DNA from: Chloranthus sessilifolius
Lineage: Eukaryota > Streptophyta > Magnoliopsida > Chloranthales > Chloranthaceae
Assembly: GCA_021018995.1 (NCBI GenBank)
Contig: CM037597.1
Location: 35,652,936-35,716,935 of the forward strand
Length of the DNA stretch: 64,000 bases
Reading direction: 5' to 3'
Of the stretch, positions 33,459-45,434 are shown piece after piece. The notes under the pieces were generated by a model, which was given only the letters and a program-made list of their open reading frames with translations, had not been told where the DNA came from and did not search any database. The translations under genes and the position numbers were made by a program. Each line of letters starts with the position of its first letter. The stretch's first letter is position 1.

Positions 33459-34944
33459 TCAGGCAGTCCCCTCGCCAGGCTGGTCGGGTGCTATAGGGGC
33501 TGGTGGGTCTCTGAGGCTGTGGGTGGTGGTGGGTGCTGCTTGGCTGGGTAGTCGAGTGTGGGCTGTGTCGTCTCGGTCGGTGGAGGCGGATGTAGATGTG
33601 GAAGGAAGCGTCGGTAGTGGGCGTGGTAGGATGGAAGAGGTCCTCGGTGGAAGGTGCGTCGGCCGTCCTCCTCCTCCTCTGAGGCGAGGTAGCGGCGGTA
33701 GTCGGTGGGGTAGATGTGGCGGAGGGTGTGGAAGAGAAGGAAGTCCATCCTCCGGTTCATCCTTTCGTTGTTGGCCTCCATACGGGCCAACCTCCTCTAT
33801 CGGCCCATGACCTGGTGGGATAGGATGAGGTGTGTGGCAGGCCGAGTGGGTGGTGGTCGGTGAGGCTGCGGTGTGAGAGGTGGCCCTCTCCACGGATGGT
33901 GGGGTGTGCCCAGGTGGAGTCTCTGGTGTGGGGGTGAGTGGCGGTGCTGCACTGGCGGCGGTGGAGCGGGACCGTGGTAGGGTCGCTTTAAAGTTAGCTC
34001 TGGGCCCATGAATACATGGAGCATGTCTTCACGCGATCCGTAGCCCTCTCTTCATGAGGAGAGATGCGTGGGAGGGATCGATCGGAGTAGCACTCAACAT
34101 GCTCGATATGAGGCGTGAGGCATCTTCTCCTTGGGCGGAGGTTGCCCTTCATTAGCTTTCCCTTGATGCCTCATCCCCTCAAGGATGACCATGGTGGCAT
34201 CAAACCGCCCGAGAGAAGAGTAAAGTGCTGTTGCACTTTGTCCAGCTCGGTGTCGTGGCGCATAGGGTATAGATTACACTTGACCACCGAGTCAAGCATC
34301 CACATATAGTGGGGAAGGTCAACTCTCTTTATGGAGGAGCCCGACCCCTTTTTACCATTTGTCATGCGGGTCATGACCTCCTCGAAGAGAGGTTCCTCCT
34401 CGAAGGGTGGGAATAGGGTGGTCTCAGGGGTGAAATCGAGGTAGCACTCGAGCACCTCGTGTATATGACGACGTGTGATCGTGTAGTCGCGACCCTCGAT
34501 AGTGGTCTTGATCACATCATCGGTCGGGCCGTTAACAAGCCCTCGGTAGAATAATCTCACCAATCTAGGGTAGTAAGAACCCCGGATTGGTTTGAGAAGG
34601 TTGCCGAGAGCGACGTTATTGAGGTAGTTTCGAGCCCATTGGGTCTCGCCCGGTACATCGGGATTGGTGAATAGTGTTGGGTCAATGACGTATTCGACCT
34701 CGAAGGTCTTGGCTGCCCACCATTCATTTGGTTGCACCACATTTGTGGGTGGTGGTGGCATGGGTGTGGACTCGCGGGATGACTCGCGCGTAGACGCGCT
34801 CGTCGAACCGGAGGTGGTCTCCGTTGTCGACGGTGACGGAGTCCTCACCGGCGATGGGGTAGGTGGTGGTGGTGCGGCGTTCTTACGCCGAACCGGCAAG
34901 TTAGAGGTTGCCTTCTTCGAAGACAACCGGGTTTTGGGCGACAT
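33459..34944 (-). pseudogene. Extra post-pol ORF of the chromovirus, copy 1, broken
   Basis: Same gene as 49574-51080. It starts at the ATG at 34944 (MSPKTRLSSKKATSNLPVRR) and keeps the frame to about 34171, including the domain with EWWAAKTFEVEYVID and YPRLVRLFYRGLVNGPTDDV. Downstream (33459-34170) it is broken by many small indels; recognisable pieces are ARMEANNERMNRRMDFLLFH and the C-terminus GEGTA. Compared with copy 2 it has an extra His/Pro-rich segment around 33900-33960. Function unknown; see copy 2. Confidence 0.75.
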
Positions 34945-35173
34945 TTTTTTTAGAATGGCAAAAATCTAGGGTTTAGCTAGCTCAAATTGAAGGAAAAGTG
35001 CGAAATTAGGGTTTACCGCGGGTTTTGGATGCGAATGCGGATGCGAATGCGGAAAAAATCCAAACCCTAGACTCACGGTTGGTTGGAGAAGAAGAAGAGA
35101 AGAAGAGTCCAAAATCCGAAAGCTCAATGATTTCGAATGGCAAAGAAAATCCCCAAATTTCAATATATAGGCC
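34945..35173 (-). promoter_or_regulatory. TATA and telo-box leader of the extra ORF, copy 1
   Basis: On the minus strand CTATATATTG (about 35161-35169) lies right after the palindrome array. A leader of about 215 bases with AAACCCTAG and AAACCCTAA telo-boxes and CT-rich tracts leads to the ATG at 34944. The layout is that of a plant Pol II promoter with 5' UTR. Function is inferred. Confidence 0.65.
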
Positions 35174-35925
35174 TCGGCTCGATTAATCGAAATCTAGAAT
35201 CGATTAATCGAGATTTCAAACTAAGTTAAGCCGCGTAAAATCGATTAATCGATTTCCCAAATCGACTAATCGAAAGTCAAATTCGATTAATCGAAAACAT
35301 TTCGATTAATCAAAATCGTATCCGTTTAAAAATTTAAGTTTTTGAGCTCACTGGCGCGAGCCAGTCGATTAATCGAAACCCATTTCGATTAATCGAAATT
35401 TCAAAATCGATTAATCAAATTTCACTTCGATTAATCGAAATCGTGCAGTAACTTCCAAAAATTTCAGGATTCCTTAAGTTACTCGATTAATCGAAATCCA
35501 TTTCGATTAATCAAAATTTTAAAATCGATTAATCGAAATTCACTTCGATTAATCGAAATCGTCTGTCTGACTTCAATTTCTTCCAAGTCCCTTTAGTAAA
35601 TCGATTAATCGAGGATCCAGTTCGATTAATCGAAATCTCAAATCGATTAATCGAAATTGCTTCGATTAATCAAAATTTCATTAATTTACTCCCAATTTCT
35701 TCTAACATTCCCAGTTTGTTCGATTAATCGAATTCCCAAAATCGATTAATCGATCCCAAATCGATTAATCGAAATTATAACTCGATCAATCGAAATTGCA
35801 TTCTATGTATATTCTAACCCTTATTCAATTTTTCTAGTCACTGGCACATGCCAGTCGACTAATCGAACAAAATCGATTAATCGAAATTCCAAATCGATTA
35901 ATCGATCTGAAATTCGATTAATCGG
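35174..35925. repeat. TCGATTAATCGA palindrome array, internal, copy 1
   Basis: About 26 copies of the LTR palindrome between the end of pol and the extra ORF, immediately upstream of its TATA box. It is longer than the LTR arrays and arranged differently, so it is not a simple copy of the LTR segment. Confidence 0.95.
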
Positions 35926-36142
35926 TTTTGCCCATTTTCTGCAGATTTTCAAGTTCTTTGGTTCTTTGATTTCTTTTTGGTAGTTTATGACATCAAGTGG
36001 TTGGTAGATCCATAAAAACACATTCACTTGGTCATGTACATACAAAAATATGTTCCTTTAATCATACTTTTGAGCAAAATTTCCATCGAATTACAAGTCT
36101 TGTGGAGATTCCACAAACATGCTTGTGGTTTACATTGGGTTC
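35926..36142 (-). other. Pol 3' flank, chromovirus copy 1
   Basis: Non-coding spacer of about 215 bp between the pol stop and the palindrome array. No motif seen. Confidence 0.4.
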
Positions 36143-36613
36143 TCACGTCGTTGGAAACAAGGCTGGATATTGTTCTTTCACATCGGCCTCTCGTTCCCAA
36201 GTAGCCTCTTCTTTAGGATGATTGTTCCACCGAACAAGCACTAAGGGAATCACTTTAGTGCGCAGTACTTGTTCCTTTCGATCCAAGATTTCCACTGGTT
36301 CCTCTATCATGCTCATGTCCTCACACATCTCCATAGGCTGTTTTCCTAACACATGAGATGGATCATTCACATACTTTCTGAGCATCGATATGTGGAAAAC
36401 GTTATGTACCCGATCAAACAGTGGTGGTAAACTAATGCGATACGCAACTTCACCTACACGTCCCAAAATTTCAAATGGTCCAACATAACGTGGGCTTAAC
36501 TTCCCTCTCTTGCCAAATCTCATTACACCTTTCATAGGTGACACTTTCATAAACACGTGCTCACCCACTTTATAGTTGACACTAGTCCGTTTCATGTCGG
36601 TGTAACTTTTCAT
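36143..36613 (-). CDS. pol: Chromovirus integrase C-terminus and chromodomain, copy 1 (fragment)
   Basis: Encodes the C-terminal part of integrase (VFMKVSPMKGVMRFGKRGKL, LSPRYVGPFEILGRVGEVAY) followed by a chromodomain: EEPVEILDRKEQVLRTKVIP, VLVRWNNHPKEEATWERE, ending at PALFPTT. Chromodomains of this kind direct integration towards marked chromatin. The frame is intact for 156 codons but is cut from the integrase core by a frameshift at about 36640. Confidence 0.88.
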   Translation of the reverse strand: MKSYTDMKRTSVNYKVGEHVFMKVSPMKGVMRFGKRGKLSPRYVGPFEILGRVGEVAYRISLPPLFDRVHNVFHISMLRKYVNDPSHVLGKQPMEMCEDMSMIEEPVEILDRKEQVLRTKVIPLVLVRWNNHPKEEATWEREADVKEQYPALFPTT

Positions 36614-36626
36614 CTGCCTACGATCT

Positions 36627-37658
36627 TCACTTCTTTCTCGATATTATTCGAACGACGGTGGCGTTGTCTTCAAGTAGTTTTGGCCCTAACACAAATTTCT
36701 CATTTGTTTCCTCCCAATTGAGGGGTGATTTGCATCGTCGTCCATACAGAGCTTCATACGGTGCCATGCTAATGCTCGTTTGGAAACTATTGTTGTATGC
36801 GAACTCGAGCAACGATAGATACTCATCCTAGTATCCTTGCATATCAAGCATGCACGCTCTGAGCATGTCTTCTATTACTTGGTTCACTCGCTCTGTCTGC
36901 CCATCAGTTTGAGGATGGAAAGCTGAACTAAAGTCTAGTCGTGTTCCCATTCCTTCTTGAAATTTCTTCCAAAACTTGGACGTATATAGTGGATCACGAT
37001 CTGAAACTATGCTGCTTGGAATCTCATGTAATCTTACAATCTCCTTCATGTATAAGTCTGCCAGTCTTCCTGCTGTATACATAGTATTGTATGGAAAAAA
37101 GTGCGCTGATTTGGTTAATCGGTCCACGACGAACCAAATGGCCTTGTGTCTCTTGGCAGTACGGGGCAATCCAACAGTGAAGTTCATCAAGATTGATTCC
37201 CATTTCCATTCTGGGATTGGTAAAGGTTGCAATAGTCCAGCAGGATGTCTAAGATCAATCTTCACTTTCTGACAAGTCAAACACCGTGACACGTACTCGG
37301 CCACGTCTTGCATCAGTCCTCTCCACCAGTAGTTCATTTTCAAGTCTTGGTACATTTTGGTGCTATCAGGGTGGATAGCATAATTTGACTTATGGGCCTC
37401 ATCAAGAATCGTTCGTCTTAGATCGGCATTGTCCGGAATGCATAGACGGCCCTTAAACAATAAAGAACCATCTTCTTTAATCGAGAAGTCCGACCTGATG
37501 CCTTCACTCACGTCTTGATGAATCTTTGTCAATGCCGGATCTTTCATCTGTAGATCGTGGATATGCTCAAATATCACTGGCCTTACCGATATGTTAGCCA
37601 AAAACGATCCGGTGTCCTTTGACTCAATGTTCGCATCAAAGAATGTCAGGTCTTCCAA
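36627..37658 (-). pseudogene. pol: Chromovirus integrase core, copy 1
   Basis: Read from 37658 downward: HHCC zinc site DEAHKSNYAIHPDSTKMY ... CLTCQKVKI (all four ligands present), core motifs ILMNFTVGLP (the first catalytic Asp is Asn, as in copy 2), VSDRDPLYTSKFW, and TDGQTERVNQVIED (catalytic Glu present). Stop at about 36829 (W-to-stop before DEYLS) and frameshift at about 36640. The Asp-to-Asn change is shared by both copies, so it predates the duplication; such an integrase is expected to be inactive. Confidence 0.88.
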
Positions 37659-39250
37659 TAATTTCCATCAGTGCATACCCAAAATCAAACAGGCTAACTG
37701 AGCTGAACCTTTCCGACTCAATGCGTCGGCTACTACATTTGCCTTGCCTGGGTGCTATTGTATGGAGCAATCATAATCCTTGAGGAATTCCATCCACCTG
37801 CGCTGTCTCATGTTGAGCTCTTTCTGTGTAAACAGGTATCGGAGGCTCTTATGATAGGTGAAAATTTCAAAAGTCTCACCATACAAGTAATGTCTCCAAA
37901 TCTTGATGCAAAAATAGTAGCTAGTTCCAAGTCATGAGTCGGGTAATTTTCTCGTGTTCTTTCGGTCTTGATCCAGTAAGCTATCACCTTCTTGTGTTGG
38001 TTGAGCACACAACCAAGGCCATTGTATATGGCCGCGTCATTTGTACCGGCGTATCCTCCTTTTTGAAGGAATGCTAATCTTTGGGCAGTGAGTCTCGTTT
38101 GAGTTCTTGAAAACTCTTCTCGCATGCCTCCTCCACTCAAACCTTGAATCTTTTCGTGTCGACTTTGTGAGGTCCGATATCTTTGAAAACCCCTCAGCAA
38201 GCGTCGATAATAACGCTAAGCCGAAAACTTGGGACATCAGTCCTTTGTCTTTGGTTGCTCCCATTTAACTCTTGCTTCTATCTTTCTTTGGATCTCTGGT
38301 GACACCATGCTTTGAGGCGACATGTCCCAGCTAACTTCTTCAACCAAAACTCACACTTCTTGAGTTTGGCGTACAATTGGTGTTCACGTGGCGTCTGTAG
38401 AGCAATCCTCAAATGTTCTTCGTGTTCATCTTGGATTTGGAGTATATCAAAATATCATCAACAAACACTATGAGAGTCAAGTGTGGTTTAAACACTCGGT
38501 TCATCGGATCCATAAATGCGGCGGAGCATTCGTCAATCAAGCGGCATCACAAAGGAATTCATAGTGTCCATACGTGTCCGGAAAAGCTGTCTTCAATGTC
38601 CTCGCCTTGACTATGGCCCGTGATACCCGGATCTCGGTCGATCTTGGAAAATACCTTGCTCCTTGCGGTTGGTGAATAGATCGTCAATTCTAGGCAAGGG
38701 TAGCGGTTCTTCCACGGATGAGTTTGTTCAATTGTCGATAGTCAATGCATAGCCGCATTGACCCATCTTTCTTCTTGACAAACAGGTGCTCCCCATGGAG
38801 ACACGCTCGGTCTAACAAACCCCTTGTCCATAAGCTCTTGTAGTTGTTCCTTCAACTCCTTTAACTTCAGCGAGCCATTCTATAAGGCGCTTTGAAATAG
38901 GCTCCGTTCACGGTGCTAAGTCAATGGCGAATTCTACTTCTCTTTGGAGGTAATCCGGGCAATTCTTACGAAACACGTCGTGAAGTCTCGCACTTGCTAT
39001 CTCGAAATGACATTCTTTTCTTCCTTGTCCTCCTTTAAGAAAGCCAAGTATCACGCAACCCTTCGATCATCATTTTTCGGCCCTTCTTCGAGATCGATTG
39101 GCATGATGACCTCACTCCTTGAAACCGAAATGATCTTCTTGTGTTGGAGTGCGAAAATGACTACCTTGTTCTTGCAATCAAGTTTGCACAATGTCTTTCA
39201 AGGATCACATCAAACCCTTGCATGTCTAGCAATTATCAACTTTGCTTCCA
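37659..39250 (-). pseudogene. pol: Chromovirus RT and RNase H, copy 1, heavily frameshifted
   Basis: Only fragments remain: RNase H pieces ([32 protein letters not shown] at 37900-38030) and RT pieces around the VDD active site (38440-38465). Alignment with copy 2 shows very many 1-3 base deletions and insertions in this stretch, far more than on either side, often at CAG/CTG sites. Real decay or sequencing/assembly error cannot be separated here. Confidence 0.7.
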
Positions 39251-39485
39251 ATTCATGCACCTCTAAGTCTCGAACTGCTACCATGATGGAATTGCAAGCT
39301 AACTCCGTGTCTACTAACTCTCCAGTCGGAATAGACACAGATAGGACGAAATCCAACGCCTCTAGAACAATCTTCATCTTCTTGGCGAAACGTGGAGTGA
39401 CGAATGAGTGGGTAGACCCTGGGTCTATCAACACTTTCGGCGTCATATCCAACAAAGCATCCTTTTTCATAAATAGTTAAAGTAC
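39251..39485 (-). pseudogene. pol: Chromovirus protease, copy 1
   Basis: Exon 2 of gag-pol: begins right after the intron acceptor and encodes TLTIYEKGCF, then the protease active-site region, frameshifted here (VLIDPGSTHSFVTPRFAKKM in one frame, the preceding residues in another), then VSIPTGELVDTELACNSIMV. A stop and frameshift separate it from RT. Confidence 0.75.
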
Positions 39486-39651
39486 CTATAGTATACATAC
39501 ATACATACGATAATTTACACATCAAAATACACCCTTAATTCACATATAGATATAGTACTGAGAAAAAGAATCTATAAGGTACATGCATGCACCTTCTCTA
39601 TCTAGAATTTTAACGAAACGAGATTTTCTTTGAATAAAAAAAAAATCTCAC
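39486..39651 (-). other. Putative spliceosomal intron between gag and protease, copy 1
   Basis: 166 nt on the minus strand, donor CAAG|GTGAG and acceptor TATAG|GT. Removing it joins ...HDVIQ to GTLTIYEK in frame, the junction expected for Tekay elements. The intron is AT-rich and contains stops. Copy 2 has the same intron at 55673-55838. Confidence 0.75.
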
Positions 39652-41009
39652 CTTGGATGACGTCATGCACGTTCCCTGCTTCCTGAGCAGTGACTGCATA
39701 GGCTCTCCCCTGAACGATCGGCTTCCTTGCTTGAATGGGTCATGGTCTTTTGCAAGCTGAAATCTTTCTTTATCCGCTCTGGGGCAATCCTTGATCAAGT
39801 GGCCCACCTTGCCACATCGGAAACAACCCCTAGTTCCCAATCTACAATCCACTGTTCTATGAGGCTTGCCACACTTTGCACAAGTCTCTCGAGTCTTGAA
39901 GAAAGCGATCGAGAACCACAGTGTGATAGTGGCGCCCGATGAACATGGCAGGGCTCTCATAGCGTAAAGGTCTCCCCAACGCAAGTAATGGAAACCTCTG
40001 TTGGTGTTGTTGTTGCGCCGGCCTTCCAAAACCTCCCTGAAACTGTGGTCTCTGATTTTGGGTCATGAATCTCGGCATTTTGTTCACCGGTTCATAGGTC
40101 CCCGTCCTTCCTTGTTCATTTCCTCCTCTCTGCTGCTCTCTCTGTCGATATCTATTTGTATTCTCCTCTTCAACCACTAGTGCTTTACTCATGACCTCTT
40201 CATAGGTCCTCAGCTGAAATGGAGCTACGCCTCCCCTAACCTCAGGCTTCAAACCTTGCTGAAACCTCTTGGACTTCATCACATCGTAGAAACTTCACCC
40301 CATATTCTCTCACTGTCATTCTCCCTTGCACTAACTGTAGAAATTGTATCTCAAGCTGGTTCCTCACCACTTCCGGAAAATATTGTTTGTTGAACTCCTC
40401 AACAAACTCCTCCCAAGTCCAAGGCAACTCTGGGGTCTCCTGAGCCCGAGTCCGTATCACGGACTTCCACCAAGGCCCAGCCTCCCCATCCAACATATAA
40501 GCTGCCCATCTCACACTCTCATCTTCCGTGCATGTCAGCACGCTAAAGACTTTCTCCATCTCCATAAGCCAATTCTCAGCGGCCATTGTGTCTGCCTGCC
40601 CAGAAAATGAAGGAGGTCTCATCCTCCTAAACTCTGTAAAGGATGAGGGCACAGGCAGCGCAGGTCCTACAGGTGGTGTAGGTGGCTGCTGTTCTCTTGA
40701 TGCATGAGCTGCAAAGGATGCGGCTTGTTGTGCCATGGCAGCTGCCATAGTCTCCATAGTGTGCATCATCCTTTGTCGCTCCTCTCTATCTTCCTATCTT
40801 TCTCTCACTCTCTCTTGTTCTCTTAGATCTTGATCCTGACGATCTCGATCCTCTTCATCATGCTGTCTACTACTACTGCCCCCTGGGGCCTCAGTACCTC
40901 CTAAAGGCACTCTATTAGTAGGAGAGATGTAATCATCTCCACTACGTAGACTCCTCTGGTGGCCTCCCCTTGGTCGGCCTCTTCCTCTAGATGACATTTG
41001 CGGCTGCAT
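39652..41009 (-). pseudogene. gag: Chromovirus gag, copy 1
   Basis: Starts MQPQMSSRGRGRPRGG at 41009. TAG at about 40794 (shared with copy 2) precedes MMHTMETMAAAMAQQ. Capsid core: RMRPPSFSGQADTMAAENWL, MEKVFSVLTC, DGEAGPWWKSV, FNKQYFPEVVRNQLEIQF. Two zinc-knuckle-like motifs, CAKCGKPHRTVDC and CFRCGKVGHLIKDC, at about 39800-39870. It has lost a block found in copy 2 (near 40283-40290) and carries frameshifts in the region 39880-40030. Confidence 0.85.
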
Positions 41010-41080
41010 TTGAAACTAAAGTTTAGATTAGCGAAGTCCTATGTTCGACAAAAGGACGGTTGTCGAATTGCTAAAGAAAA

Positions 41081-41094
41081 TGGCTTTGATACCA
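41081..41094 (-). other. Primer binding site, tRNA-iMet type, copy 1
   Basis: On the minus strand TGGTATCAAAGCCA follows the 5' LTR after a few bases; tRNA-Met-type primer sites read TGGTATCAGAGC. Confidence 0.8.
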
Positions 41095-41097
41095 AGC

Positions 41098-43644
41098 TGA
41101 TGACAGATTTCGGCACCCCAAAACCCGTGCCATCAGCACGATCGTCTTGATCGTGCCCCTTAGCTAAGCACGGAACATTGGCATATCAAGCATAAAATGA
41201 AATAATAAATGGAACTGCAGAATTTAATTCTATATTAAAGTAATTCTCCAAAAGACAGTTCTACCCTCATGCCTCTGCATGAATGGAGAACCGACCCGAA
41301 CCATCGATGATAGCAATCATCACGGATGGTTCGCCCCAAAAGAATGATCCCAAACTCAATATATACATGGTTTAACCAAAACAAGGCTTGACATACCAAG
41401 CCGTACAAATCTCTCTCAAAAAGGCCTCAAAGCGGCACAACGGAGTCCTCTAGAAAAAGTCCTCAGGAGGTGGCGACAACTCGTCTCCGGCCGCAAGGTC
41501 CGACTCACCGGGGTCAGTGTCCCCTGAAGCCTCGGCCGCTGCTAGTAGTGGACCTGCGACATATAGTCTATAGGGTGAGCTACATCCGAGCTCAATAGGG
41601 AACAGAGCACAGTTGAACATATAAATTATTACTCACATATATTCCATGATACGCCATGCATGTTGTGACTATGCAGTTATTGACGAAAACAGTTAAAAAG
41701 TATTGCATTTTATTGGTAATTACTTATGTTTTCATTTATTCATGAATGATGCTGAAAAGGCCTAAAGCAAAACTTAAACTTTCAACTTAAGTAATCCCCG
41801 AGCAATATAGCATCGAGCCCCGATGAGATACCCTTCATTGTCATCTATATAGACACTTTTAACGTATTCTCTGGGAATACAATATAGTACCCAAGCCCCT
41901 TTCCCCTGAGGATTGGTGGCGGGGTTTCACTTGTCTCAAATCAACACCCCTAGGGTGTGCTTACTACGTACGGATAAGCCTCCGCACTGGCTTACGGTTT
42001 CGCCGCCGTATCGGTCACGGATATCCTGCCGTGTCAGTCGTGGATATCCCGCCACGTCGGTGGGGTACCCTATCAAACCTCAAATAACAAAAATATCGGT
42101 GCCTTACATATAGTTATTCACCGTGTAAATGTGCTATCTTATATCAGTTAGGCCCTATCAATCATGATTCAATCTTGGATACATCCCTGGGATGTATCCA
42201 TTTACTTGCATCACACCTGATGGTCTTATCTCTTTACTTCTTCATCCCCTGGGGATGGCTCATTATACTTACTCTTGTGGGTGTCACTCACACACACTTT
42301 TCACAATTCTTAAGCAATAAACATTTGAATTTGAATTCTATATCACTACATACATGCTCTTGTAAAAATAAAGTACATGTTCAAGGTGTTCCCTACCTCA
42401 AGTCTTCGTTCGTTCAATGCATCAAGGTCCCACGTGGCTCCTTGTGTACTAGCTCACACATACCCCTATGGTACCACATAACATGTGAAACACATCACTA
42501 AAGATGCAATAAAGGAGGTCCAAGACCCTCCATGAAGCTTAAAGTCAAACTCAAAAGTCAACAAAATTTAGCACAGTCGATTAATCGAACTCCAAAATCG
42601 ATTAATCGAATCCAATTCGATTAATCGATTTCCAAAATCGATTAATCAAAAGTCAATATCGATTAATCGATTCTCAAATCGATTAATCGAGATTTTCATT
42701 CGATTAATCGAATCCTAATTCGATTAATCGAACATCTCTGTTCAGCTAAGTCGATTCTCAAATCGAGTAATCGAGTTCCCAAAATCGATTAATCGATCCC
42801 AAATTGATTAATCGAAATTTGAAATTGATTAATCGAAATCCCATTTCGATTAGTCGATTTTCCCCAAGTCATTTCCTCCAGCCCCTGGGGTCCACTGGAG
42901 GTTCCCAGTCGATTAATCGATACCCAAATCGATTAATCGAAAACTAAAGTCGAATAATCGAAACCCAATTTGATTAATCGAAATCGGGGTCCTCTGACCT
43001 TTCAACTTCTTGGTGAATTTCGATTAATCGAATCTCAATTTTGATTAATCGAAATTACCAGATTCAGCCCCCTTTTGAGCTGTTCTTCCCAATTTTTTCC
43101 ACACTTTTTCCTCTATTTTTCTAAACCATTATCCTATGATTTAAACCATTTTTAACCACAATTTAACCTCTACAACCTATGCATTTCATTCACAAAGTTT
43201 TACCTTGAATCAATCTCAAATTGATTTCAAATCAAGTGGTTGGAAAGGCTAGGGTTTCCAGCTTTGCTTCTAGCGGATCCCTCGTGTTGAATCCGATGTT
43301 TATTGCTCGAATCCCCCTTCCTCAACTAGTATTTACTCCTTGCATTAACTATGCTCTCATTCTCTCTCTCTTCTTTGTTCTTTCTCTCAATCAACCAATT
43401 AAAAGAGAACTAGGGCTATTAAACCCTTTTATCTATCCCCTTCCTTGTGTGTTGAGCACATACACCGCTGTAGGTGTATGTGACTTCAGATTTACAACAC
43501 ACACCACATAGCTACACAAACCATCACATCTCAATCGCTCATCACACTCAATGCTAATTATTGAACTCCTAATTGGTCAAACCTGTGACCGATCGGGCAC
43601 GGATCCCGAGGTTATAGTTTAGTGTGCTTTTTCAGGCTATTACA
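41098..43644 (-). repeat. Chromovirus copy 1, 5' LTR
   Basis: About 2547 bp. It shares private features with the 5' LTR of copy 2 (57321-59824) that are missing from both 3' LTRs: an extra pair of palindromes near 42608-42655, and TGCTTTTTCAGGCTATTACA at the end. This is what a duplication after insertion predicts. Confidence 0.9.
42575..43053. repeat. TCGATTAATCGA palindrome array, copy 1 5' LTR
   Basis: About 18 copies and variants; several have decayed to TTGATTAATCGA or CGATTAATCAA. Confidence 0.95.
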
Positions 43645-43649
43645 GGGAT
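43645..43649. repeat. Target-site duplication GGGAT of chromovirus copy 1, right
   Basis: Pairs with 30678-30682. Confidence 0.9.
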
Positions 43650-45434
43650 AGTCATATTGGGCCCCGAAGGAGTTCTCATACTGAAAGCCTTTCAACTCAA
43701 CCTCTCAGTCACCAATAATGTCGCTGAATATGAAGCCTTCATCGCCGGACTACGAACAACATTATAGTTGGGTGTCAAGTAGTTGAAGACAATCGGTGAC
43801 TCCAAGCTTGTGATATCACAAGTCATCGGGGATTGGAAAACCAAAGAAATAAGATTGATGGCATACTTGGGAACAGCTCAGTTCCTGATAAAGAAGTTTG
43901 AAATAATCTCTTTCACGCACATCTCTATTCTAGAGAACGAGCTCACAGATTTTCTCGCCACATTAACCTCAGTCATACAAATACTAGTCGGACAGAACAC
44001 TAAATTCTTTTTCATTGAGAGATTAACAACACCAGCACATGAAGTCGCCTGGCAAGTGAAACTAGAATTGCCAATTGGACCAGAAGTCATCATGAACGAA
44101 GGGCAACCTACCTCGGGTAACTCCATAAAGAAAGAAGTCGATCTCGTAACTTCAGATTTGAGAAATCATCAATCGACGATAGACAACCATGGTACTTCGA
44201 TATATGGAACTTCCTAAAGTATCGCCATATCCCTCCTTATGCTACGAGGATTGAATAAATGACAATCATAAACTGATGCACAAGGATATGCATCCTAGGT
44301 GACACGCTATACAAAGAAGTCTTCAACAAAGGAGTACTGCTGCGGTGCATCACGACAACCGAAAGACAATGCATCATCCGTGCAGCGCCCATACTGGCAC
44401 ATAGAGACTTGCGGATCAGATCATACGACAAGGCTACTACTGGCAGACGATGACAAGGGATTACCACCGTTATGTCCAATATTGCCAACAATGCTAAGAA
44501 CACGTCACGCTAATCAAAGCCCCATCAGTTGTATTAAATCCCATAACTTTACCATGGCCATTCTCAATGTGGGCCTTCGATATCATTAGACCATTCACAG
44601 ACACGGTCGGGAATACTCACAAGCATGCATTTATACTCACTGCAACTGAGCACTACACCAAATGTGCAAAAGTCGAGTCATATGTCAAAATCACTACTTC
44701 GACGCTCGTAAAGTTTATTATTCGAAACATCATCACCCAGTTTGGAGTACCCAGGATGTTCGTCACCGACAATGGACCGCAGTTCATCTCAGAGAAGACG
44801 AAGAGATTATGCAAGAAATTTGGCATCGACCTGCATCACTCGTCACCATTCTATCCCTATGGAAATGGACAAGCAGAGGCTACGAACAAAATTCTAATCT
44901 GAATTTTAAAATGAATAGTGGAGACGAGCAACTGAGTCGATTGGCTTGAATGATTACCAAAAGCACTTTGGGCCTATAGAACTTCTATTCGTATGGCCAC
45001 TGGTCAAACTCCTTATCATCTCACATATGGGATGGAGGCAGTCCTACCCTACAAAATAAAAGTGCCATCCGTACGTGTCCAACTTGATGATGAGCTATCT
45101 CTAGACGTAAGGAGAATTGCTCTGCTCGCTGAGCTAGAGCAACGATGAGACGCGTCTAAGAGCAGCTGATCATGCTCAAGTATACCAAAGGAGGATGGCC
45201 AAAGCCTACGATAAGAAAGTCTTTGAGCGAACCTTTGAAATTGGAGAATCAGTCTTGAAGAAAATCATGCCTTCCAAATACGCCCATCCAAAGGGAAAAC
45301 TGAAACTAAATTGGAAAGGCCCGTATGCTATAGCAGCCGCATACCCAGGGAACTCATACAAGCTAGTGAACCAAGACGGGGAAGAACTCCCCAACCCCAG
45401 GAACGCCATGTACCACAGGAAATACTACCCTTAG
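43645..45434 (+). pseudogene. pol: Tat-B second RNase H and integrase, unit 1
   Basis: Continues the Tat-specific (archaeal-type) RNase H: GIVILGPEGVLILKAFQLNL, VTNNVAEYEAFIAGLR (Glu), IGDSKLVISQVIGDWKTKE (Asp), ELTDFLATLTSVIQI. Integrase: YVQYCQQC zinc ligands near 44470, catalytic MWAFDIIRP (Asp), FVTDNGPQFISEK (Asp), YGNGQAEATNK (Glu), ALWAYRTSIRMATGQTPYHL, and the C-terminal SH3-like part MAKAYDKKVFERTFEIGESV ... LNWKGPYAIAAAYP ending at 45434. Stops and frame changes (43767, 43782, 44217, about 44515, 44902, 45148) break it. The catalytic triad is complete in this copy, in contrast to unit 2. Confidence 0.85.

Larger units (their letters stand above)
30683..43644 (-). mobile_element. Tekay/Del-type chromovirus, copy 1, decayed
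   Basis: Full-length element on the minus strand: 5' LTR 41098-43644, iMet-type primer site, gag, 166-nt intron, protease, RT, RNase H, integrase, chromodomain, a palindrome array, an extra ORF, polypurine tract, 3' LTR 30683-33183. The chromodomain after integrase, the tRNA-Met primer site and the AAGGTGGGGAGGA tract place it in the Tekay (Del) lineage. Copy 1 has a dense cluster of small indels at 37700-39250 and 33890-34250 compared with copy 2. Confidence 0.92.

Noticed and set aside
36976-37272. Plus-strand frames opposite the chromovirus integrase
   Set aside because: Antisense shadows of a well-supported minus-strand integrase.
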